NCBI GenBank assembly: GCA_002898855.1
Contig: BEIR01000026.1
Location: 1-9,934 of the forward strand
DNA length: 9,934 nt
Direction of reading: 5' to 3'
Source of the DNA: a bacterium HR41
GTDB lineage: Bacteria; Actinomycetota; Thermoleophilia; Solirubrobacterales; Thermoleophilaceae
This document shows, piece after piece, positions 6,784-9,934 of this stretch. Numbering within the stretch: the stretch's first letter is position 1; each line of letters starts with the position of its first letter. The translations under genes and the position numbers were made by a program. The notes under the pieces were generated by a model, which was not told where the DNA came from, searched no databases, and saw nothing but the letters and a program-made list of their open reading frames with translations.

Positions 6784-7212
6784 TCAGGCGGTGGGGTGTC
6801 CGACAGTGCTCTCCCCGACACTGCCGAACGCTGACACCGGCTGCTCCTTGATGTAGATCCCGCCGTCGCGGCGCTCGACCTTGCCCTCGCTCTCGAGTTT
6901 GGGGAGCAGTTGGTAGACGTAGTTGGGCGTGATTTGCATGCGGTCGGCGAGTTCCCGCACCTTGATGCCCGGATTCTGCGAGATCAACTCGAGCGCCTCT
7001 TGGGTGCGCGATCCGCGCGGGCGACGCGGCCCTCGGCGTCCACCAGTAGTGCGTCGACGGGTCCGCCGAGTGCTCTCGGCCTGAGGTCTGGTTGCCGTAC
7101 CACGGAGAGCGGCCAAAGCCTTTTCCAGGCGTTTGTACTCGTCTACCAGCGGACGAAGGTCGCGCAGGCGAGCCTCCATCTCTTTGATCTTCTCGTCGAG
7201 GAAATCAGCCAT
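6784..7212 (-). CDS. Small DNA-binding protein: coiled coil, Arg-rich linker, winged helix
   Basis: A 142-aa protein in three parts. Residues 4-38 are a heptad-like charged helix (FLDEKIKEMEARLRDLRPLV and on), likely a dimerising coiled coil. Residues 49-69 hold 11 Arg in 21 positions with Gly and Pro, resembling an AT-hook or nucleic-acid-binding tail without a strict GRP core. Residues 70-122 form a winged helix-turn-helix: a first helix EALELISQNPG, then IKVRELADRMQITPNYVYQLLPKLESEG (helix, turn, recognition helix) and a KVERRDGGIYI wing, as in MarR- or TrmB-like folds. ATG at 7212 is strongly supported by AGGGAGGT 6 bases upstream. It is monocistronic, converges on mdh and shares its terminator. 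It could be a transcription regulator or a nucleoid-associated protein; the basic linker favours broad DNA binding. I do not recognise a named family. Confidence 0.85.
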   Translation of the reverse strand: MADFLDEKIKEMEARLRDLRPLVDEYKRLEKALAALRGTATRPQAESTRRTRRRTTGGRRGPRRPRGSRTQEALELISQNPGIKVRELADRMQITPNYVYQLLPKLESEGKVERRDGGIYIKEQPVSAFGSVGESTVGHPTA

Positions 7213-7245
7213 CTCTTTACCTCCCTGGGCAGCGCGTGCCCCACC

Positions 7246-7264
7246 GTTCAGCGGTCAACTGAAC
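7246..7264 (-). promoter_or_regulatory. Inverted repeat upstream of the winged-helix gene (candidate operator)
   Basis: GTTCAG (7246-7251) and CTGAAC (7259-7264) form a perfect 6-bp inverted repeat with a 7-base spacer, 34-52 bases before the ATG. Geometry and place fit a dimeric helix-turn-helix protein, possibly the winged-helix product itself. Confidence 0.35.
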
Positions 7265-7298
7265 TGTAACCGAAGCGTCTACTGATCCCGTAAGTTCA

Positions 7299-7315
7299 CT
7301 GGTAGTAACTACAAG
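7299..7315. promoter_or_regulatory. Second inverted repeat in the same intergenic region
   Basis: A 17-bp element centred on A7307 (core GTAGT-A-ACTAC, 7302-7312) pairs at seven of eight positions. It lies about 90 bases upstream of the winged-helix ATG and downstream of the SRPBCC gene stop. No U-tract, so not a standard terminator. The 199-base gap 7213-7411 holds only these two symmetric elements and no supported gene. Confidence 0.3.
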
Positions 7316-7411
7316 AACAGCTGTCCACAACGCGCTCCGTCGGCGACACCAAGCGCACGACAGCTGGGCTGTCTGCGCACCGACACGTGTGCTGAGGCGT
7401 CCGGTCGGCGA

Positions 7412-7858
7412 TCAGCTTTCGCGTTCGATCAGCGCTCGCAAACGCTCGAGCGAGGCGTCGGTCTCGCGGCGCGCTAGAGGCGCCACTGAGCGCGCAGCTA
7501 CCTTCCCGAGCGGCCCGCCGGGGAGGTCGAACTCGTTCAAGTACTCGAAGCGCGTGCGCCCGTTCCCGAGCGGCTCGAGACGGTACAAGGCCCGCGCCCT
7601 CGAGCCGAGAGGTCCCCTCCCTAGCCACTCGATTAAGCGCGGCGGGTCGAGTTTCTCGACGCGCCAACGCACCTCGACGCCGCGTCCCGCCAAACGCAGG
7701 ACCTGGACCATCTCGGCGCCCTTCGCGAGCGGCAGCCGCGGCGCTTCGACGATGCGCTCGTGGATAGTAACCCACTCGCCCAAGCGTTCCGGATCGGTGA
7801 CGAGAGCGAAACAGCGTTCGGGTTCGGCGGGCAGGTCGATCGATGTTTCTACGCGCAC
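7412..7858 (-). CDS. SRPBCC-fold (polyketide cyclase/START-like) protein
   Basis: A 148-aa protein with the helix-grip layout of the SRPBCC superfamily. It opens with a beta strand and helix, VETSIDLPAEPERCFALVTDPERLGEW (3-29), typical of the family's N-terminus. It continues with strands around 48-70 (GAEMVQVLRLAGRGVEVRWRVEKL in part) and 88-112, and a long C-terminal helix (about 114-146) that would close the hydrophobic cavity. Members bind lipids or other small hydrophobic ligands, and some are enzymes; no catalytic residue can be assigned. The start is GTG at 7858, with no clear Shine-Dalgarno site. It lies 64 bases downstream of the SDR gene on the same strand, so both probably share a transcript. 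No membrane segment or signal peptide. Family assignment good, function unknown. Confidence 0.82.
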   Translation of the reverse strand: MRVETSIDLPAEPERCFALVTDPERLGEWVTIHERIVEAPRLPLAKGAEMVQVLRLAGRGVEVRWRVEKLDPPRLIEWLGRGPLGSRARALYRLEPLGNGRTRFEYLNEFDLPGGPLGKVAARSVAPLARRETDASLERLRALIERES

Positions 7859-7876
7859 GGTGCAGGGATTCGTGTG

Positions 7877-7892
7877 TGCGAGCAGTCTCGCA
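7877..7892. other. Short hairpin in the SDR-SRPBCC spacer
   Basis: TGCGAG and CTCGCA form a 6-bp stem with loop CAGT, in the 64-base spacer about 20 bases before the GTG of the SRPBCC gene. It might affect translation of that gene, which lacks a visible ribosome-binding site, or be chance. Confidence 0.2.
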
Positions 7893-7922
7893 ACTGTGCG
7901 GGTCTGTGTTGCACGCCGTTCC

Positions 7923-8837
7923 TCACCGAGCGGCTAGCGGCCGTTCCGCTTCGAGTTCCGCCAATGCGCGCTCGATCGCGCGCTCGAGCGGCCGCGGCCG
8001 GATGCCGTAGATCTCCTCGACCGCTTTGCGGTCACGCGGCACGATGTCAGCTTCGAGGCTCTCCATCAAGGGACGTACCAGTGCCAGCGGCACGCCGGTG
8101 ATGCGACTCACCACAGGAGCTGCGAGCGGCGTGTGTTCCCCTGGTAGGGGCAGCGGCAGGCGGCCGACGCCGAGATGCTCGGCAACGAGCAGAACCAGTT
8201 CGCCGAAGGTGACGGTCTCGGGTGCGGCGATGTCGATCGAGCGACCGGCGGCGGCTGGCGTAAACGGTGTGCGGGCGAGGCAAGTCACGACGTCGCGCTC
8301 GTCCACCGGCGCGGTCCGTCGATCCCGCCAGGACGGCAGCGGCAGCACCCGCAAGCGCTCGACCAGCCGCACGATCACCCGGAACGACGCGCTGTGAGCG
8401 CCGATCACGATCGACGCGCGCAGGGCTGTCGCGCCGGGCAAGCCGCGCAAAAGGCTGCGCTCCACAGCTAGCCGAGACGCGAGGTGGCGGGAACGGCGCC
8501 CGCGCGGGGCGATGCCGCCGAGATACACGCAGCGCTCGAGGCCGCTGCGCTGGGCGGCGGCGACGAAGTTCTTGGCGCAGAGTTGCTCGATCCGCTGGAA
8601 ATCGCGTTCCCGGCCCGACTCCATCGAGTGCGCGAGGTAGTAGGCGAAGGTCGCGCCAGCTAACGCTTCCCTCAAGCCGCGACCGCTTGCCAGGTCGCCC
8701 TCGACGATCTCGACCCCGTTCTCGACCGCGAGTCGCGAACGGTCGCGAACCAGCACCCGCACCGGGCGCCCCTCGGCTACGAGCCGGCGGAGCAAGCGGC
8801 CCCCCACGTACCCGGTCGCCCCGACGATCAGCTCCAC
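7923..8837 (-). CDS. Atypical SDR (NmrA/NDUFA9-like) NAD(P)-binding protein
   Basis: A 304-aa protein beginning MELIVGATGYVGGRLL, with a Rossmann G6-x-x-G9-x-x-G12 motif and EGDL (D48), both typical of atypical short-chain dehydrogenases. The central part, AYYLAHSME (66-73) and VYLGGIAPRG (104-113), fits the family. The usual catalytic Tyr-x3-Lys is not evident near HLASRLAVERSL (118-129), so it may be a redox sensor or use an altered active site. The region SFRVIVRLVERLRVLPLPSW (151-170) resembles actinobacterial SDRs that often carry a C-terminal SRPBCC-like (DUF2867) domain; here a separate SRPBCC gene follows. The start could be GTG 8843 or GTG 8837; I chose 8837 because AAGGA lies 7 bases before it. 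A longer frame to 9005 adds a 56-residue tail without family resemblance. Substrate unknown. Confidence 0.85.
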   Translation of the reverse strand: MELIVGATGYVGGRLLRRLVAEGRPVRVLVRDRSRLAVENGVEIVEGDLASGRGLREALAGATFAYYLAHSMESGRERDFQRIEQLCAKNFVAAAQRSGLERCVYLGGIAPRGRRSRHLASRLAVERSLLRGLPGATALRASIVIGAHSASFRVIVRLVERLRVLPLPSWRDRRTAPVDERDVVTCLARTPFTPAAAGRSIDIAAPETVTFGELVLLVAEHLGVGRLPLPLPGEHTPLAAPVVSRITGVPLALVRPLMESLEADIVPRDRKAVEEIYGIRPRPLERAIERALAELEAERPLAAR

Positions 8838-8891
8838 GCTCACATCCTTGCGTACGGTCCGCGTCGCCCGGCCGGCGCTCGCACCAGGCGC

Positions 8892-8962
8892 GCAAATTCC
8901 GGGAACAAAGGTGACGTTCCTGCAAATTCGGACCTTTTTCGTTTTCCCGTAAGTAGCGGGAA
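8892..8962. promoter_or_regulatory. Nested repeats in the divergent promoter region
   Basis: The 204-base gap between the divergent SDR and Cys-rich genes contains an AT-richer island. GCAAATTC occurs twice, at 8892-8899 and 8922-8929, exactly 30 bases apart. Between the copies GGAAC (8902-8906) and GTTCC (8916-8920) form an inverted repeat. TTCCCG (8944-8949) and CGGGAA (8957-8962) form another, with a 7-base spacer. This looks like a regulatory region for one or both genes; no specific promoter boxes could be assigned with confidence. Confidence 0.4.
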
Positions 8963-9041
8963 TCGACCCGTCCAAGCGCTCGCGAGTGCGCGACGATCCG
9001 CGCACACCGGAACGCGAGCTGCAGGAGGTCTGTTCGGCACG

Positions 9042-9263
9042 ATGCGACGTCAGGGACGCAAGCCCCGTTGCGAAGACTGCTTCTTCGAACAGCGAGGGTT
9101 GTGCGCGCTCCGGCGCAAGCAGCCGTGCCCGACGTTTCGGCCCGCAGACCGCGGTTTGCGTCCCGACCCCCAGCTGACTTTCGTGTTCCGCTTCGACTGG
9201 GGGTCGGAACAGGACGACGAGAGCGTCGCCGACGCTGCCCGTCCGGTGCCGGCTTGCGGTTGA
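9042..9263 (+). CDS. Small Cys-rich protein of unknown function
   Basis: A 73-aa protein with a basic N-terminus (MRRQGRKPR) and a Cys cluster C10-x2-C13-x7-C21-x7-C29 within CEDCFFEQRGLCAL and PCPTFRP. The spacing could hold zinc or an iron-sulfur cluster. The C-terminal part is acidic and has no visible motif. I recall similar short CEDCFF...CAL...PCPTFRP proteins in high-GC actinobacteria, especially Thermoleophilia, but know of no function. ATG 9042 has AGGAGGT upstream, though the 12-base spacing is longer than usual; the Cys motif lies close behind the start, which supports it. It is divergent from the SDR gene, with a hairpin right after its stop. The frame is short and the region GC-rich, so coding status rests on the Cys pattern and the ribosome-binding site. 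Confidence 0.65.
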   Translation: MRRQGRKPRCEDCFFEQRGLCALRRKQPCPTFRPADRGLRPDPQLTFVFRFDWGSEQDDESVADAARPVPACG

Positions 9264-9277
9264 GCGCCGATCGGCGC
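9264..9277 (+). terminator. Perfect palindrome directly after the Cys-rich gene
   Basis: GCGCC-GATC-GGCGC begins at the base after the TGA stop. A 5-bp GC stem with a tetraloop could weakly terminate, but no T-run follows, so confidence is low. The rest of the gap to 9406 shows no supported gene. Confidence 0.3.
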
Positions 9278-9391
9278 AGACCGGCCGCCTGCACGCAGCG
9301 TCTAGAGAGGTGTCTGCAGCGGGTGGCAGCGGCGTGTCCGACGTAAGAGCACGCTGGCGCAGCGAGCACGCCGTGGCAGCGGCGGCGGCGC

Positions 9392-9397
9392 TATCGT
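9392..9397 (+). promoter_or_regulatory. Candidate -10 box for a leaderless hydrolase gene
   Basis: TATCGT fits the TANNNT pattern and ends 9 bases before the ATG at 9407, implying a transcript that starts within a few bases of the ATG. This fits the lack of a Shine-Dalgarno site. No -35 box is evident. Confidence 0.3.
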
Positions 9398-9406
9398 CGC
9401 GCGGTC

Positions 9407-9934
9407 ATGCGCCTGACGGTGCTCGGGAAGTCACCCTCGTGGGAAGATGCCGGCGGGGCCTGCTCTGGCTACCTGCTCGAGCAGCAGGGGCACGCAGTGC
9501 TGCTCGAGTGCGGAAACGGGGTGTTTGCGAAGCTCCGCCTCTACCGCGACTACCGCACGGTCAGCGCGGTCGTGGTCTCGCACTTTCACGGCGACCACGT
9601 GCTCGACCTCGTCCCCTTCTCCTACGCCCTCACCTACAGCCCACGACGGAGACCCGATGAACAGCGGCCGCGGCTCTTGGCACCGCCGCGCACACGCGAG
9701 CGCTTGCGCACAATCGCGAGCACCTTCGAAGACCCCGAGCTCGTCGAACGCGCTTTCGACATCGTCGAATACGCGCCCGACGGCGAGTTCCGGCTTGGCC
9801 CCTTCCGGTTCCGCACGCGATCGGTGCCGCACTTCACGGACACGTTCGCCCTCGCGGTCAACAGCCAGGACCAGGCTGAAACCGGCAGCGACGCGCGCTT
9901 CGTGTTCGGCGCCGACTGTGGGCCGTCGCGGGAG
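9407..9934 (+). CDS. Metallo-beta-lactamase-fold hydrolase (RNase Z-like), partial
   Basis: The first 176 codons of a gene that continues past the right edge, with no stop in frame. The N-terminus MRLTVLGKSPSW followed by GGACSGYLLE matches RNase Z-like MBL hydrolases of actinobacteria. The metal-binding motif H59-F-H61-G-D63-H64 is intact in SHFHGDHVLDL. Later ligands are likely H142 (SVPHFTDTF) and D170 (FGADCGPS, the usual GDTGP position). Two metal ions, commonly zinc, are expected. The family includes tRNA 3' processing enzymes, cyclic-nucleotide phosphodiesterases and other hydrolases; which applies here cannot be told, partly because the C-terminal ligands lie outside. ATG 9407 is chosen because the family motif starts at once; no Shine-Dalgarno site precedes it. 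An 11-bp inverted repeat lies inside the coding region at 9476-9508. Confidence 0.9.
   Translation, partial: MRLTVLGKSPSWEDAGGACSGYLLEQQGHAVLLECGNGVFAKLRLYRDYRTVSAVVVSHFHGDHVLDLVPFSYALTYSPRRRPDEQRPRLLAPPRTRERLRTIASTFEDPELVERAFDIVEYAPDGEFRLGPFRFRTRSVPHFTDTFALAVNSQDQAETGSDARFVFGADCGPSRE
9476..9508 (+). repeat. Strong inverted repeat inside the MBL gene
   Basis: CTCGAGCAGCA (9476-9486) and TGCTGCTCGAG (9498-9508) pair perfectly over 11 bp with an 11-base loop, about 70 bases after the ATG. It partly arises because the protein repeats Leu-Leu-Glu with the same codons, but the full pairing is longer than that requires. Confidence 0.5.

Noticed and set aside
7296..7775. A 159-codon minus-strand frame overlapping the SRPBCC gene
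   Set aside because: Ala/Arg-rich shifted frame; the SRPBCC frame has family features.
8944..8962. TTCCCG...CGGGAA near a T-run as a terminator
   Set aside because: The T-run precedes the stem on the plus strand and becomes an A-run on the minus strand, so it is not placed to terminate either strand; an operator is more likely.
8047..9369. A 440-codon minus-strand frame across the SDR gene, the divergent gap and the Cys-rich gene
   Set aside because: Arg-rich, spans an AT-richer promoter-like region and conflicts with the better supported SDR frame.

Overview
This window is GC-rich throughout (roughly two-thirds G+C by eye) and dense with genes. It looks like chromosomal DNA of a high-GC actinobacterium. 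The succinate dehydrogenase lacking classical anchor genes and the small Cys-rich CEDCFF...PCPTFRP protein suggest the class Thermoleophilia or a relative. That placement is inference from remembered protein families, not a search. I see no insertion sequence, phage gene, CRISPR array, tRNA or rRNA.

Left part (1-3080, minus strand): an sdhA-sdhB-sdhE operon, read right to left. It encodes the flavoprotein (560 aa), a long three-cluster iron-sulfur subunit (371 aa) and the start of a Cys-rich CCG-domain subunit cut by the window edge. The genes overlap by 1 and 4 bases. No sdhC or sdhD anchor gene precedes sdhA. SdhB has a Cys where the classical enzyme has the non-ligand residue of its [3Fe-4S] cluster. 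Together these point to a non-classical, Sulfolobus-like 'type E' succinate:quinone oxidoreductase, the most notable content of the window. Upstream lie a structured 97-base intergenic region and a membrane site-2-type metalloprotease with two CBS domains (3178-4356, minus).

Centre (4357-6783): a divergent promoter region, then icd (isocitrate dehydrogenase, TTG start) and mdh (malate dehydrogenase) on the plus strand. They are closed by a strong hairpin that can terminate transcription in both directions. With sdh, this puts three TCA-cycle enzymes next to each other, two transcribed rightward and one leftward.

Right part (6784-9934): a small coiled-coil/Arg-rich/winged-helix DNA-binding protein (minus); a SRPBCC-fold protein and an atypical SDR (NmrA-like) NAD(P)-binding protein, probably one transcription unit (minus); then, divergently, a 73-aa Cys-rich protein and the first 176 codons of a metallo-beta-lactamase-fold hydrolase (plus), cut by the window end. 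Several inverted repeats lie in the intergenic regions and may be operators.

Apart from the type E succinate dehydrogenase, most of this is ordinary housekeeping sequence. Nothing here resembles a defence, mobile or biosynthetic system.
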